A DNA stretch of 64,000 nucleotides, from the NCBI GenBank assembly GCA_000702685.1, contig JNJD01000006.1, positions 62,001 to 126,000 of the forward strand. The letters are read 5' to 3'. The position numbers were made by a program, and so were the translations under genes. Below the pieces are notes generated by a model. It searched no databases and was not told where the DNA came from. It saw only the letters and a program-made list of their open reading frames with translations. The DNA comes from Lachnospiraceae bacterium AC2028 (GTDB taxonomy: Bacteria; Bacillota; Clostridia; Lachnospirales; Lachnospiraceae). This document shows positions 1 through 8,862 of the stretch, in pieces; the first letter of the stretch is position 1, and each line of letters begins with the position of its first letter.

Positions 1-1680
1 ACCATTGACGCCATGAAAGCCTTTATCATGAATGAAGACATCAGCACCAGAGAGCTGATGAGATATGTTAAGGGCCCGGATTTTCCTACCGGCGGACGTG
101 TCATCAATAAAGATGATCTCAAGGATATCTATGAAACGGGAAACGGAAAGCTCCGCATCCGTGGTGTTGCAAGCGTAGAGAAATTAAAGAACGGTCATCA
201 GAATGTTGTTATAACCGAGATTCCTTACACGATGGTAGGCGCAGGTATCGGAAAATTCCTTTCCGAAGTCGCCGCTTTATCCGAAAGCAAGAAGACGCAG
301 GATATCGTCGATATTTCCAACCAGTCTTCCAAGGAAGGAATCCGCATCGTCATTGAGCTCAAGAAGGATGCCGATGCCGATAATTTCATAAATCTTCTTT
401 ACAAGAAAACTCACCTTGAAGATACCTTCGGTGTTAACATGCTCGCGATCAAGAACGGACGTCCCGAGACCATGTCCCTGAAGGATATCTTAAAGTCCGT
501 TGTTGATTTTCAGTATGAGATCAACACCAGAAAATATAACGCCCTTCTGGCAAAAGAAACCGAGAAAAAAGAGATCCAGGAAGGCCTTATCAAAGCTTGC
601 AGCCTTATCGACCTGATCATTGAGATCATCCGCGGTTCCAGGGACAGAAAGATGGCTGAGGATTGCCTCGTAAGAGGAATCACGGACGGAATAAAGTTCA
701 AGACCAAGGAAAGCTCCATCATGGCAAGCCAGCTTCTTTTTACCGAAAGACAGGCCAAGGCAATCCTTGATATGAGACTTTATAAATTGATCGGACTCGA
801 GATCGACGCTCTCAACAAAGATCATGAAAATACCCTTGCCAACATTTACAGATATGAAGATATCCTCGACAGAAGGGAATCGATGGCTCAGGTAATAATC
901 GCCGATCTCGAAACTCTCAAGAAGGAATTTTCAAGAAAGCGCCGTACCGTCATTGAAAACGGTGAAGAAGCTGTCTACAAGGAAAAAGAATTCGAAGAGA
1001 TGGATGTCTGGTTCATTATGGACAGATTCGGATATTGCAAGATGATCGATCTTCCCACGTTCGAAAGGAATAAGGAAGCCATCGACGAAGAGATCAAGTA
1101 TAAATGTCCTGTCCGTAATAACGGAAGGGTCGCTGTATTTACCGAAAAGGGTCAGATGCATACCATTAAGATGTTGGATCTTCCGATGTCCAAGTTCCGT
1201 GATAAAGGTGTACCCGTTGATAACATAACTAATTATGATTCATCGGATGATATGATCATCTTTGCTGAGGATCTGTCAACGGTTCTTCTCGGAAAATACC
1301 TGTTTGTCACGGCAAACGGAATGTGTAAGCTTACTTCCGGAACCGAATTCGATGTTAGTGCCCGCCGTACCGTAACCGCAACCAAGCTTAATGAAGATGA
1401 CCGGATCGTCACCATCAGAAAGGTGAGAACCGAAGAAAATGTCATCCTTCAGTCGGCAAACGGATATTTCATCAGATTCTCAATGGAAGAGATTCCCGAG
1501 ATGAAAAAGACGGCTGCCGGTGTAAAGGGTATCCGTCTCGACGGTAATGATAAGGTTGAAACCGCATATATTACCGATCTCGTCAGTGAAGCGGTAATTG
1601 AATACGGTTCCAGGACCGTATCCCTTAATTCGATCAAACAGCTCGGCCGCGGAGCAAAAGGTACAAAGATCCGTTCATAA
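1..1680 (+). CDS. parC: Type IIA DNA topoisomerase subunit A (ParC/GyrA type), 5' truncated
   Basis: C-terminal part of the DNA-cleaving subunit of a type IIA topoisomerase, which works with an ATPase B subunit to decatenate or supercoil DNA. The frame is open from base 1, so the gene begins outside the window and the ATG at 13 is internal; the catalytic tyrosine region is not present. Visible are the conserved GPDFPTGG segment just after the tower start, the long coiled-coil region (about residues 160-310 of the visible part) and a beta-pinwheel-like C-terminal domain with the typical AAGVKGIRL element. The canonical GyrA box (QRRGGKG) is not seen, only GRGAKG at the extreme end, which favours a ParC-like assignment over GyrA. 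rsmD follows 12 nt downstream. Confidence 0.85.
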   Translation, partial: TIDAMKAFIMNEDISTRELMRYVKGPDFPTGGRVINKDDLKDIYETGNGKLRIRGVASVEKLKNGHQNVVITEIPYTMVGAGIGKFLSEVAALSESKKTQDIVDISNQSSKEGIRIVIELKKDADADNFINLLYKKTHLEDTFGVNMLAIKNGRPETMSLKDILKSVVDFQYEINTRKYNALLAKETEKKEIQEGLIKACSLIDLIIEIIRGSRDRKMAEDCLVRGITDGIKFKTKESSIMASQLLFTERQAKAILDMRLYKLIGLEIDALNKDHENTLANIYRYEDILDRRESMAQVIIADLETLKKEFSRKRRTVIENGEEAVYKEKEFEEMDVWFIMDRFGYCKMIDLPTFERNKEAIDEEIKYKCPVRNNGRVAVFTEKGQMHTIKMLDLPMSKFRDKGVPVDNITNYDSSDDMIIFAEDLSTVLLGKYLFVTANGMCKLTSGTEFDVSARRTVTATKLNEDDRIVTIRKVRTEENVILQSANGYFIRFSMEEIPEMKKTAAGVKGIRLDGNDKVETAYITDLVSEAVIEYGSRTVSLNSIKQLGRGAKGTKIRS

Positions 1681-1692
1681 GAAAGGACAATC

Positions 1693-2244
1693 ATGAGAGT
1701 AATAGCCGGAGAATGCAGGTCAATACCTCTTAAGACCCCTGCTGGTGACGATATCACCAGGCCCACACAGGATATAATCAAAGAAACTCTTTTCAATATG
1801 ATCCAGGGCGATGTACCGGGTTCCGTCATGATCGATCTTTTTGCGGGAAGCGGTCAGATTGGAATTGAAGCCCTCAGCCGCGGAGCAACCAAGGCGTATT
1901 TCATCGATAACGGCAGGGAACCTATAAAGTGCATCACAGATAATGTGACTAAATGCAAGCTTCAGGATAGGGCTGTCATACTTAAGCAGGATGCCGTAGC
2001 GGGACTTCAATCCGTTTTTGAAAAGCATATTGATATTGTCTTTATGGACGCTCCCTATCTTAAGGGATATGAAAAGAACGTTCTTAAGCAGCTTGCTGTC
2101 ATGAGATATGTGGACAAGGATACGATCATCATAATAGAGGCTGACAAGAAGGATGATTTTAGCTATACTGAAGAAGTCGGATTTGAAATAACCAGAAGAA
2201 AAGAATACAAAGGAAATATGCATCTATTCCTTAGAAAAATCTGA
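1693..2244 (+). CDS. rsmD: 16S rRNA (guanine-N2)-methyltransferase RsmD family
   Basis: A 183-residue SAM-dependent methyltransferase of the RsmD family, which methylates G966 (E. coli numbering) of 16S rRNA during 30S assembly. It opens with [10 protein letters not shown] and has the family segment [14 protein letters not shown] at about 22-35, then the SAM-binding loop [18 protein letters not shown] at about 48-65. The catalytic motif IV, normally DPPY, reads DAPY at 119-122, so the first proline is replaced. Length is typical. The ATG is preceded by a purine-rich GAAAGGA site. It is followed by coaD, the usual Firmicutes neighbour, which supports the call. Confidence 0.93.
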   Translation: MRVIAGECRSIPLKTPAGDDITRPTQDIIKETLFNMIQGDVPGSVMIDLFAGSGQIGIEALSRGATKAYFIDNGREPIKCITDNVTKCKLQDRAVILKQDAVAGLQSVFEKHIDIVFMDAPYLKGYEKNVLKQLAVMRYVDKDTIIIIEADKKDDFSYTEEVGFEITRRKEYKGNMHLFLRKI

Positions 2245-2264
2245 TCTTGTTTGGGAGGGAATAT

Positions 2265-2756
2265 ATGAACAGAGCATTATATCCCGGAAGCTTTGATCCC
2301 ATGACATTGGGACACTTAGATATCATCAAAAGAGCATCGCTGATGTTCGACGAACTCATTGTTGCAGTGCTCAATAACAGCGAGAAGACTGCATTGTTTT
2401 CGGTCGATGAACGTGTTAAAATACTGACTGAAGCCACGAAAGACATGAAGAACGTAAGGGTTGATTCTTTCAGCGGACTTACTGTGGATTATTGTCTGCA
2501 GAATAATCTTCATATCATGATCAGAGGCCTGAGAGCTGTCACGGATTTCGAATATGAACTCCAGATTGCTCAGACGAACAGAAAGATTTCCGACAATAAA
2601 GTAGATACGGTTTTCCTTACCACAGATCTGCAGTATTCATATCTCAGTTCATCGACGGTCAAAGAGATCGCGCGTTACGGAGGCGATGTAAGTCATTCCG
2701 TTCCGGACTTTGTTGAAGCGGCTCTTAAGGAAAAATACAAAGGTATCCGCTCTTAA
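2265..2756 (+). CDS. coaD: Phosphopantetheine adenylyltransferase CoaD
   Basis: Transfers AMP from ATP to 4'-phosphopantetheine, the penultimate step of coenzyme A synthesis. The 163-residue protein starts with the family signature [17 protein letters not shown], which contains the nucleotidyltransferase TxGH-like motif, and has the downstream ISSSTVKE-type segment as [14 protein letters not shown] 18 nt further upstream could extend the frame, but the ATG at 2265 is preceded by GGGAGGG at 2253-2259 with good spacing, so this start was chosen. It lies 20 nt after rsmD and just before a coiled-coil protein gene, consistent with one operon. Confidence 0.95.
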   Translation: MNRALYPGSFDPMTLGHLDIIKRASLMFDELIVAVLNNSEKTALFSVDERVKILTEATKDMKNVRVDSFSGLTVDYCLQNNLHIMIRGLRAVTDFEYELQIAQTNRKISDNKVDTVFLTTDLQYSYLSSSTVKEIARYGGDVSHSVPDFVEAALKEKYKGIRS

Positions 2757-2765
2757 GGAGAGACA

Positions 2766-3392
2766 ATGGAAAGAAAAATGGAAAGCCAGATCTTTGGCGT
2801 AATCGATGAGCTTGAACAGTATATTTCCGAATGTAAACCCAAGCTTTTATCAAATACCGAGATCTATGTAGAGAAGGAAGTTATCCAGGGTTATATCGAT
2901 GATCTCAGGAGAAAGGCTCCTGAGGAGATCGCAAGATATCAGAAGATCATCAGCAATCAGGATTCGATCCTTGATAATGCAAGAAAGATGGCTGACGGCC
3001 TTATTGAGAAGGCTACCGCTCAGACCGATGAAATGCTTTCTCAGAACGAGATACTCAAGAAAGCATATGAGCAGGCCGATGCTCTTACCAGACAGACCAT
3101 GGCCGATGCACAGCAGATACTCGATAATGCGACCAACGAAGCAAATGCCTGCAGGGAAGCTGCAATGGAGTATATGGAAGACGTAATGAAGTATTGCGAA
3201 GGCCTTCTTGCTTCTTCCTCAAGAACCGTATCAGATCAGTATGATTCGCTTCTGAATGCACTTAATTCCAAGCTTCAGGCTGTCAAGGCCGATCATGAAT
3301 CCCTCAGGGAATCCCGTGACGGAAGAGATGACAGATCCGAGAACAGCGGTCCCAATGTCAGTACGGTTTATCCCGATACCGATAAAGAATAA
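2766..3392 (+). CDS. Coiled-coil protein, ATP synthase B/H-like (function unknown)
   Basis: A 208-residue, soluble, strongly charged protein. Most of it (about 25-175) is predicted helical coiled coil, rich in A, E, Q and K, with repeated AxxxADxL-like spacing. The last 30 residues are polar and probably disordered. It resembles the loosely defined V-type ATPase subunit H / F-type subunit b-like or DivIVA-like proteins often annotated next to coaD in Clostridia. No catalytic motif or membrane segment is seen. An AGGAG site ends 5 nt before the ATG. A strong terminator follows, so this is the last gene of the operon. A cytoskeletal or scaffold role is possible but only inference. Confidence 0.75.
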   Translation: MERKMESQIFGVIDELEQYISECKPKLLSNTEIYVEKEVIQGYIDDLRRKAPEEIARYQKIISNQDSILDNARKMADGLIEKATAQTDEMLSQNEILKKAYEQADALTRQTMADAQQILDNATNEANACREAAMEYMEDVMKYCEGLLASSSRTVSDQYDSLLNALNSKLQAVKADHESLRESRDGRDDRSENSGPNVSTVYPDTDKE

Positions 3393-3399
3393 AATGATA

Positions 3400-3429
3400 A
3401 ACCGGCTTTTAACAAGCCGGTTTTATTTT
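3400..3429 (+). terminator. Rho-independent terminator after the coaD operon
   Basis: A perfect 9-bp stem, AACCGGCTT at 3400-3408 and AAGCCGGTT at 3414-3422, encloses a 5-nt loop and is followed by a T-rich tail. It separates the coaD operon from the amidase gene. Confidence 0.9.
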
Positions 3430-3442
3430 TAGAAAATAAGAT

Positions 3443-4591
3443 ATGAGATTTTCCGTATCAAAAAAATTCATATCCGTTCTTATGGCGGTGATCATAATAT
3501 CGGTCATTCCCAAAACCGGTGTATATGCTGCGGATAGGGTATTTCCGTACGATGAGGATCTTGTGATAGTCATAGATCCCGGTCATGGCGGAACGGATAC
3601 CGGTACGCAGGGCGGCAGGATCCAGGAAAGATTCATGAATCTGATCACCGCTCAGGCTCTTGTCGAAAGACTTAATCAATATGAAGGCGTTACTGTCTAT
3701 ATGACAAGATCCGATAACGATACTACGATGAGTCTTACCGACAGAGCTAAATTTGCCGAATCCGTTGATGCCGATTTCGTATTCAGCATACATTACAATG
3801 CTTGTTATGCTCATGACAGGTTCGGGATTGAAGTTTATACTTCCAGGATCGCTCCTTATAACGCATACGGATACCAGTTCGGAAATCTCCTTATGCACAG
3901 ATTCGAAGATGATTTCGGTATCTTTCCGAGAGGGGTGAAGACCAGAAAGGGATTAAGAACGGAGGGAGATTACTATACCATAATCTCAGCCAACGTATAT
4001 CGTGAGATCCCCGCGGTCATAATAGAACATTGCTTTGCAGACGGAACCGTAGATTCGGTACATACCGCCAGCAATGAACAGTTCAGGGATTACGGTATCA
4101 CAGATGCCGATGCTATCGCAGAATATTTCGGCCTTAGGAGTTCTGTTCTCGGGATAGACTGCAGCGGTTCATCCGATGATCTTATTGAAGCCGATGTATC
4201 TTCATTCAATGATGCGACATATGAAGACAGAACCGCTCCGGATAATGTCAGCATAACCGTCAGGGATATCGATCCTGTTTCCAATACCGTAACGGTAGAA
4301 ATAAGCGCTTCGGAATCTGACGGAATGATGATGTTCTATGCTTTATCGACCGACGGAGGATGGACATGGCAGGAATCAAAGATCTGGCCCGGAGCCGACA
4401 CTTACAGCGGCACTTTTGATACTTCATTTGAACTTGTCATTCCTTTTGAAAACGGATACAGACCGACTTTGGTGGTTAAAGGTTTTAACAGGTATGATGC
4501 TTATACTAAGTCCGAACCTGTAACGTTTCTGGAAAGGTTTGACGGCTGTAACATTCCTTTATACAGAACAGGCACAATCTACGGAGGATGA
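3443..4591 (+). CDS. Secreted N-acetylmuramoyl-L-alanine amidase (Amidase_3)
   Basis: A 382-residue exported zinc amidase that cleaves the bond between MurNAc and L-alanine in peptidoglycan. A signal peptide occupies about 1-30, ending near VYAAD. The Amidase_3 core shows zinc ligands H48 (in DPGHGG), E62 (in IQERFMN) and H117 (in SIHYNA), and the catalytic glutamate E195 (in IIEHCF), so it looks active. After about residue 275 there is an Ig-like beta-rich tail (DNVSITVRDID onward) in place of a known wall-binding repeat. The start codon follows the upstream terminator closely and has only a weak ribosome site. A TTG-initiated dehydrogenase gene follows 4 nt later. Confidence 0.9.
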   Translation: MRFSVSKKFISVLMAVIIISVIPKTGVYAADRVFPYDEDLVIVIDPGHGGTDTGTQGGRIQERFMNLITAQALVERLNQYEGVTVYMTRSDNDTTMSLTDRAKFAESVDADFVFSIHYNACYAHDRFGIEVYTSRIAPYNAYGYQFGNLLMHRFEDDFGIFPRGVKTRKGLRTEGDYYTIISANVYREIPAVIIEHCFADGTVDSVHTASNEQFRDYGITDADAIAEYFGLRSSVLGIDCSGSSDDLIEADVSSFNDATYEDRTAPDNVSITVRDIDPVSNTVTVEISASESDGMMMFYALSTDGGWTWQESKIWPGADTYSGTFDTSFELVIPFENGYRPTLVVKGFNRYDAYTKSEPVTFLERFDGCNIPLYRTGTIYGG

Positions 4592-4595
4592 TGAT

Positions 4596-5366
4596 TTGAA
4601 ATATATCGCGATCGTAACGGGAGCTTCATCGGGAATAGGGCATGAATTTGCAATGGCACTGGATCAGTGCATGGATGCGGTTGATGAAATATGGATCGTT
4701 GCCAGGAGAAAAGAAAGACTTGAAGAGCTGGCCGGCAAACTGCGTCATCACTCCAAGGTGATAAGCGGTGATCTTTCCAGCAGACTTACCACCAATCGTA
4801 TCTCAGCGATGCTTTCATCCGAAAAATGCAGGGTCAGATTTCTTGTAAACGCTGCCGGATACGGCATACTCGGTGATTTTACAAAGGGTGACCGTAAGGA
4901 GGAGACCGGCATGTGCGATCTTAATGTCAGGGCTCTTACCGATATCACGTATGTATGCCTTCCCTATATGGGCAAGAATTCCCGAATCATAAATCTTGCA
5001 TCAAGTGCCGCATTTGTTCCTCAGCCTTCTTTTGCGGTATATGCTGCCACAAAATCCTATGTTCTCAGTTTTTCAAGGGCACTTAACGCAGAGCTGAAGG
5101 ACAGACAGATCTATGTAACTGCGGTATGTCCCGGACCCGTGAGGACCGAATTCTTTGATGTTGCCGAAAAGCTCGGAACAAGAACTCTGTCAATGAAGAA
5201 ATGGGCCATGACCACCCCAGATGTTGTGGTTAAAACCGCACTGAAGGATTCCTTCGGCAAAAAGGAAATATCAATTCCCACTTCCATGATGAGAGCTTTT
5301 TATACACTTACCAAGATCGTTCCTCACCGGATTATCATTTCATTTACGAACAGGTTATATCACTGA
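4596..5366 (+). CDS. Short-chain dehydrogenase/reductase
   Basis: Classical NAD(P)-dependent short-chain dehydrogenase of 256 residues with a Rossmann fold. Visible motifs are the cofactor loop TGASSGIG at 8-15, NAAG at 85-88 and the catalytic set Ser136/137, Tyr149 and Lys153 (YAATK). It resembles the DltE/YqjQ-like short-chain oxidoreductase branch, but the substrate cannot be read from sequence. The start chosen is TTG at 4596, which is 8 nt after GGAGG at 4583-4587 and places the Rossmann motif at its normal distance; an ATG at 4539 in frame would overlap the amidase by 53 nt. The stop overlaps the next start by one base. Confidence 0.88.
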   Translation: MKYIAIVTGASSGIGHEFAMALDQCMDAVDEIWIVARRKERLEELAGKLRHHSKVISGDLSSRLTTNRISAMLSSEKCRVRFLVNAAGYGILGDFTKGDRKEETGMCDLNVRALTDITYVCLPYMGKNSRIINLASSAAFVPQPSFAVYAATKSYVLSFSRALNAELKDRQIYVTAVCPGPVRTEFFDVAEKLGTRTLSMKKWAMTTPDVVVKTALKDSFGKKEISIPTSMMRAFYTLTKIVPHRIIISFTNRLYH

Positions 5367-5923
5367 TGGTCATTTCCAGACTTTTTAACGGCGAAAAATA
5401 TAAAGGTTCTTATCTGTATCTGGATACTCAGAAAAAATATGAGATCATAAGAACTATTCTCTTTTATGCGATCTCTGCGGCAATATTCGCAACGGGATAC
5501 ATCACAACCGGCACCAGAAAAAATCTTCTTACTATAGTTGCCGTTCTGGGTGTTCTTCCCGCTTCAAAGAGCCTGGTGTCCGTGATCATGTTCATGAGAT
5601 TTAAGAGCTTCAGGGAAAAGATCGATTGTGAGAACATTCTTAATGCTTACGATATGATCTTCACTTCCGAGAAGATGAATTACAGGATCGCTCATTTGTG
5701 TGTATCCGACGGATGCATTATCGGATATTCGGAAGATTCCAAATTCGATGAAAATAAATTCAAGGATCATGTAACATCCATTCTTGCTGTTGAAAATTTC
5801 AGGAATATAACCGTCAAAGTATTTACGGATAAGAAAGCATATCTGGGCAGGATCTCATCGTTAAAGCCTTCTTCCGGTACGGATGAAAATGTATTGAATG
5901 TTCTTAAACAGATCGTATTGTAA
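5366..5923 (+). CDS. Small membrane protein of unknown function
   Basis: A 185-residue protein not recognised from any named family. Two hydrophobic helices are predicted at about 28-48 and 54-76, connected by a short basic loop (TTGTRKN), followed by a soluble mixed alpha/beta domain of about 105 residues. Both its start and its stop overlap neighbouring genes by one base, so it is translationally coupled to the dehydrogenase and the pseudouridine synthase. Confidence 0.7.
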   Translation: MVISRLFNGEKYKGSYLYLDTQKKYEIIRTILFYAISAAIFATGYITTGTRKNLLTIVAVLGVLPASKSLVSVIMFMRFKSFREKIDCENILNAYDMIFTSEKMNYRIAHLCVSDGCIIGYSEDSKFDENKFKDHVTSILAVENFRNITVKVFTDKKAYLGRISSLKPSSGTDENVLNVLKQIVL

Positions 5924-6903
5924 TGAAAGAATTATCGGTTACAAATGAATCGTCCGGCCAGCGTCTTGATAAATATCTGAAAAGGCTTCTTCCTTCATGC
6001 CCCGGAAGTCTCATCTATAAACAGCTGCGCAAGAAAAACATAACACTTAACGGTAAAAAAGCCGACGGTCATGAACTCCTGAACGCCGGTGATATCGTTA
6101 ATGTTTTCTTTTCCGATGAAACTTATGAAAAGTTTTCCAAGGGTGAATCGGCCGATGTAACCAAATATCTCAAGGCCTATGAAAAGTTTGGAAAACTTGA
6201 AGTGATTTTTTCCGATGAAAATATCATTGTATTCAACAAGCCTTCCGGAATGCTTTCACAATCGGACGAGAGCGGAGCTCTGTCAGTAAATGATTATCTT
6301 ATAGGATATCTTCTTGATGACGGAACCGTGACTGAGGACAGCCTGTCTTCATTCAGGCCATCAATTTGCAACAGACTCGACAGAAATACATCCGGGCTGA
6401 TCCTTTGTTCAAAGTCACTCCGGGGAGCCAGATTTCTTAATCGCATAATATCCGAACATAATACGGAAAAATATTATCTGGCTCTTGCAAAAGGAAGATT
6501 CGATAAAGAAGGCGTTCACACATCATATGTGAAGAAGGACGAAAAGAATAACAAGCTTCTTTTCACTGAAGAATCAGCTGCCGGAGCAGTGCATATCAAA
6601 ACGGGTTTTGAGGTGATCAGGGCAGAAGATGAAGCAACTCTTTTAAAAGTAAGGCTTTATACGGGAAAGAGCCATCAGATCAGAGCTCATCTTTCACAGC
6701 TCGGTCACCCGATTCTGGGAGATCCCAAATACGGATCCGCAGATAAGAACGGTGCACGCAGACAGATGCTGCACGCATACTGTATAAAAGTTACGGATGA
6801 TACCCCTGAATATAAAGGGCTTATGCTCAAAGCGCCGATGCCGGATGATATGAAGAATTTATGCATGAAATATTTCGGAGAGATTGAGGATCCGCTTATA
6901 TGA
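5923..6903 (+). CDS. RluA-family pseudouridine synthase
   Basis: A 326-residue RNA pseudouridine synthase that isomerises uridine in rRNA or tRNA. An S4 RNA-binding domain is at about 12-75 (RLDKYLKRLL, then LNGKKADG). The catalytic domain carries the motif NRLDRNTSGLIL with the essential aspartate, and GKSHQIRAHLSQLGHPILGD near the end. The NRLDRNTSG variant is typical of the clostridial RluC/RluD-like subgroup. A second paralogue with HRIDKDTTG lies at 42435-43358, so substrate specificity must differ. The 3' end overlaps recU by 4 nt. Confidence 0.92.
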   Translation: MKELSVTNESSGQRLDKYLKRLLPSCPGSLIYKQLRKKNITLNGKKADGHELLNAGDIVNVFFSDETYEKFSKGESADVTKYLKAYEKFGKLEVIFSDENIIVFNKPSGMLSQSDESGALSVNDYLIGYLLDDGTVTEDSLSSFRPSICNRLDRNTSGLILCSKSLRGARFLNRIISEHNTEKYYLALAKGRFDKEGVHTSYVKKDEKNNKLLFTEESAAGAVHIKTGFEVIRAEDEATLLKVRLYTGKSHQIRAHLSQLGHPILGDPKYGSADKNGARRQMLHAYCIKVTDDTPEYKGLMLKAPMPDDMKNLCMKYFGEIEDPLI

Positions 6904-7436
6904 CAACCTGGAAATCGAGAGGTCTCAGAGGATCCACTTTAGAGGACCTCATCAACAGATCAAATGAAAAATACGATGAAGCCGGTCTTGCGCTTGTACA
7001 GAAGATACCAACTCCGATAACGCCGATCAATATCGACAAGGAGACAAGACATATAACACTGGCGTATTTTGACCAGAAATCAACGGTTGATTATATCGGT
7101 GCCGTACAGGGGATACCGATCTGTTTTGATGCCAAGGAATGTGCTACCGATACCTTCTCACTGAATAATATCCATGAGCACCAGGTTGAGTTCATGAGAA
7201 AATTTGAAAAGCAGGGCGGTATCGCTTTCTTTTTGATCTATTTTACGGGAAGGGGAGAGCTGTATTATCTTCCTCTTCAGATGCTTGAATTCTTTTGGGA
7301 CAGAGCCAAAAATGGCGGAAGGAAATCCTTCCGCCATGATGAACTCAATCCCGATTATATAATTCCCGAATCACCCGGAATTCCCGTGCCGTATCTTGAT
7401 AAAGTTAATCAGGATCTTTCCGACAGGCCTGAGTGA
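6900..7436 (+). CDS. recU: Holliday junction resolvase RecU
   Basis: A 178-residue Firmicutes-type Holliday junction resolvase, acting in recombinational repair and chromosome segregation. The N-terminal segment TWKSRGLRGSTLEDLINRSN is the family signature. Catalytic acidic and lysine residues are recognisable in STVDYIG, FDAKECA and NIHEHQ. It is slightly shorter than the B. subtilis protein at the N-terminus. The gene overlaps the upstream pseudouridine synthase (ATGA). Its 3' half contains a 12-bp palindrome that reads as a terminator for the opposing gene (see 7308-7337). Confidence 0.93.
   Translation: MTTWKSRGLRGSTLEDLINRSNEKYDEAGLALVQKIPTPITPINIDKETRHITLAYFDQKSTVDYIGAVQGIPICFDAKECATDTFSLNNIHEHQVEFMRKFEKQGGIAFFLIYFTGRGELYYLPLQMLEFFWDRAKNGGRKSFRHDELNPDYIIPESPGIPVPYLDKVNQDLSDRPE
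7308..7337 (-). terminator. Terminator for the minus-strand gene, embedded in recU
   Basis: ATGGCGGAAGGA at 7312-7323 and its perfect complement at 7326-7337 form a 12-bp stem. On the minus strand the stem is followed by a run of T (A-run on + at 7308-7312). It lies about 110 nt past the stop of the minus-strand gene at 7446, inside recU. The palindrome is seen directly; the terminator role is inferred. Confidence 0.6.
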
Positions 7437-7445
7437 TCATTTCTT

Positions 7446-8681
7446 TTATCCCAGTTCGGATACATAAATGAATATACTGTAATCTGCCCAATACGATTCA
7501 TCTACCGAAATACTAAAATATGTATGATCATCGGTAAGAGTCTTGCATCTCTCTGCAATCGGGTTTTCCATGTATTCCCGGATGGTCTCATCGATCACAC
7601 TCATATCGGGTAATTTGCCTTTATACAGTTCCTGAATCACAAGTTTTATGATCTCGGGATCATAATCGTAATACATATCATAAAAAATGGATATATGATC
7701 ATCTACGATACCTTCATCCGTAACATCAAAATATATCCTTACGGAATTATTAAGTCTGAGATCCGCCGTATCGATAAATTCCAGGTATTCATAGGAATGA
7801 TCATATACGGTATTGCTTTCCCTGTATTCAAGACCATAGGGTGCAAGTAATGCGATCTTAGATTCAATATAAGAATCGATATTTTGATTATAGATATTAT
7901 ATTGCTTTTCGGTCGAAGCTATAAGGGCACCTATAAGAAGTCCGTAAAATGCTAATTTTAACAGTACCAGAGATATATTTCTTAAAGTACCGCTTTCATA
8001 ATATGAAGCGGAAGGATCGTACTTTGAATAATATGAAGGTATGCAGAATTCTTCGTCCGTGACCTTCTTTTCATTAAATCCGGTGTAATATTTTCCATTA
8101 TCATGAAGATTATCGGACTCCCTGCAGTCTGTGAGTATTTTTCTTACGCGTATGCTTTTTTTATCGATAGCTTTGTCTATACGTCTGATATAACGGGCAT
8201 ACCGGCTGTGTATTCTTTGATCGGCATATGCAACAGGTGCAGTCATGCCTTTTTTCCGGTTTTTCACCCTCACCGGAAGATACAGGATATAAAATGTCCC
8301 GTTGTCATTTACATATACTTTCCTGCGGTAAAGATTATGTAACAACAGAAAAAATACGAGTGAACAGAAAATATAAATAATACTTACAGCTTCAAGAAAC
8401 ACAAGACCGTTTCTGACAAAATGCAGAAAGGGCATAACATCATACAATATAAAAAAGAGTACAGGAATACAGAATATAATAACTAAAATATCCAAAAAAA
8501 CCGTTGCGAAAAATGAGGAAAAGAAACTGACGGCCTTTATTTTGCCGTTCTTTTCATCCGGAAAATAATATTCCCTGGGGCGTGTTTCGGAAGGATCTTT
8601 CTTGAAGAGAGGAAGCGGAGAAGCCGTTTTGTCGTTTAAGACTACGGGATTGTTTTCTTTTCCGAAATATACTGATTGCAT
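7446..8681 (-). CDS. Multi-pass membrane protein of unknown function
   Basis: A 411-residue protein that I do not recognise. Three hydrophobic segments are visible: about 57-83, 92-118 and a single helix near 238-260. The region between the second and third (about 120-235) is basic and tyrosine-rich, probably cytoplasmic. The last 145 residues after the third helix are acidic and tyrosine-rich, probably outside the cell, with no cysteine pair or known enzymatic motif. The ATG is preceded by AAGGATG. It is divergent from the his operon and convergent with recU, with only 9 nt between stops. Confidence 0.7.
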   Translation of the reverse strand: MQSVYFGKENNPVVLNDKTASPLPLFKKDPSETRPREYYFPDEKNGKIKAVSFFSSFFATVFLDILVIIFCIPVLFFILYDVMPFLHFVRNGLVFLEAVSIIYIFCSLVFFLLLHNLYRRKVYVNDNGTFYILYLPVRVKNRKKGMTAPVAYADQRIHSRYARYIRRIDKAIDKKSIRVRKILTDCRESDNLHDNGKYYTGFNEKKVTDEEFCIPSYYSKYDPSASYYESGTLRNISLVLLKLAFYGLLIGALIASTEKQYNIYNQNIDSYIESKIALLAPYGLEYRESNTVYDHSYEYLEFIDTADLRLNNSVRIYFDVTDEGIVDDHISIFYDMYYDYDPEIIKLVIQELYKGKLPDMSVIDETIREYMENPIAERCKTLTDDHTYFSISVDESYWADYSIFIYVSELG

Positions 8682-8732
8682 GTGATCATCCTTAATGGGA
8701 AAAAGTGCGTATAACAGGCTGAATTATTTATG

Positions 8733-8761
8733 TTGACAGTCCAAAGATCAGTCTGTATAAT
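8733..8761 (+). promoter_or_regulatory. Sigma-A promoter of the his operon
   Basis: TTGACA at 8733-8738 and TATAAT at 8756-8761 are separated by exactly 17 nt: a perfect consensus promoter. The start codon of hisZ lies about 100 nt downstream. Confidence 0.9.
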
Positions 8762-8769
8762 TCATTGTG

Positions 8770-8793
8770 TTAGCAAATTAGCAAGTTAGCATA
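8770..8793 (+). repeat. Three tandem 8-bp TTAGC repeats, candidate his operator
   Basis: TTAGCAAA, TTAGCAAG and TTAGCATA follow each other without a gap, beginning about 8 nt after the -10 box and so covering the expected transcription start. This is the position of a classic repressor site. A TrpR-like regulator (YerC) has been proposed for his genes in Firmicutes, but I cannot confirm that this is its motif. Confidence 0.6.
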
Positions 8794-8862
8794 GTAAAGC
8801 GTTAAAAACTTTTTCAAACCCGGAAATCATTGTAACATAACATAGTCAAAAGTGAGAATTTT

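Noticed and set aside
8762-8862. T-box or other riboswitch before the his operon
   Set aside because: The leader is only about 100 nt, has no T-box sequence and no terminator/antiterminator pair.
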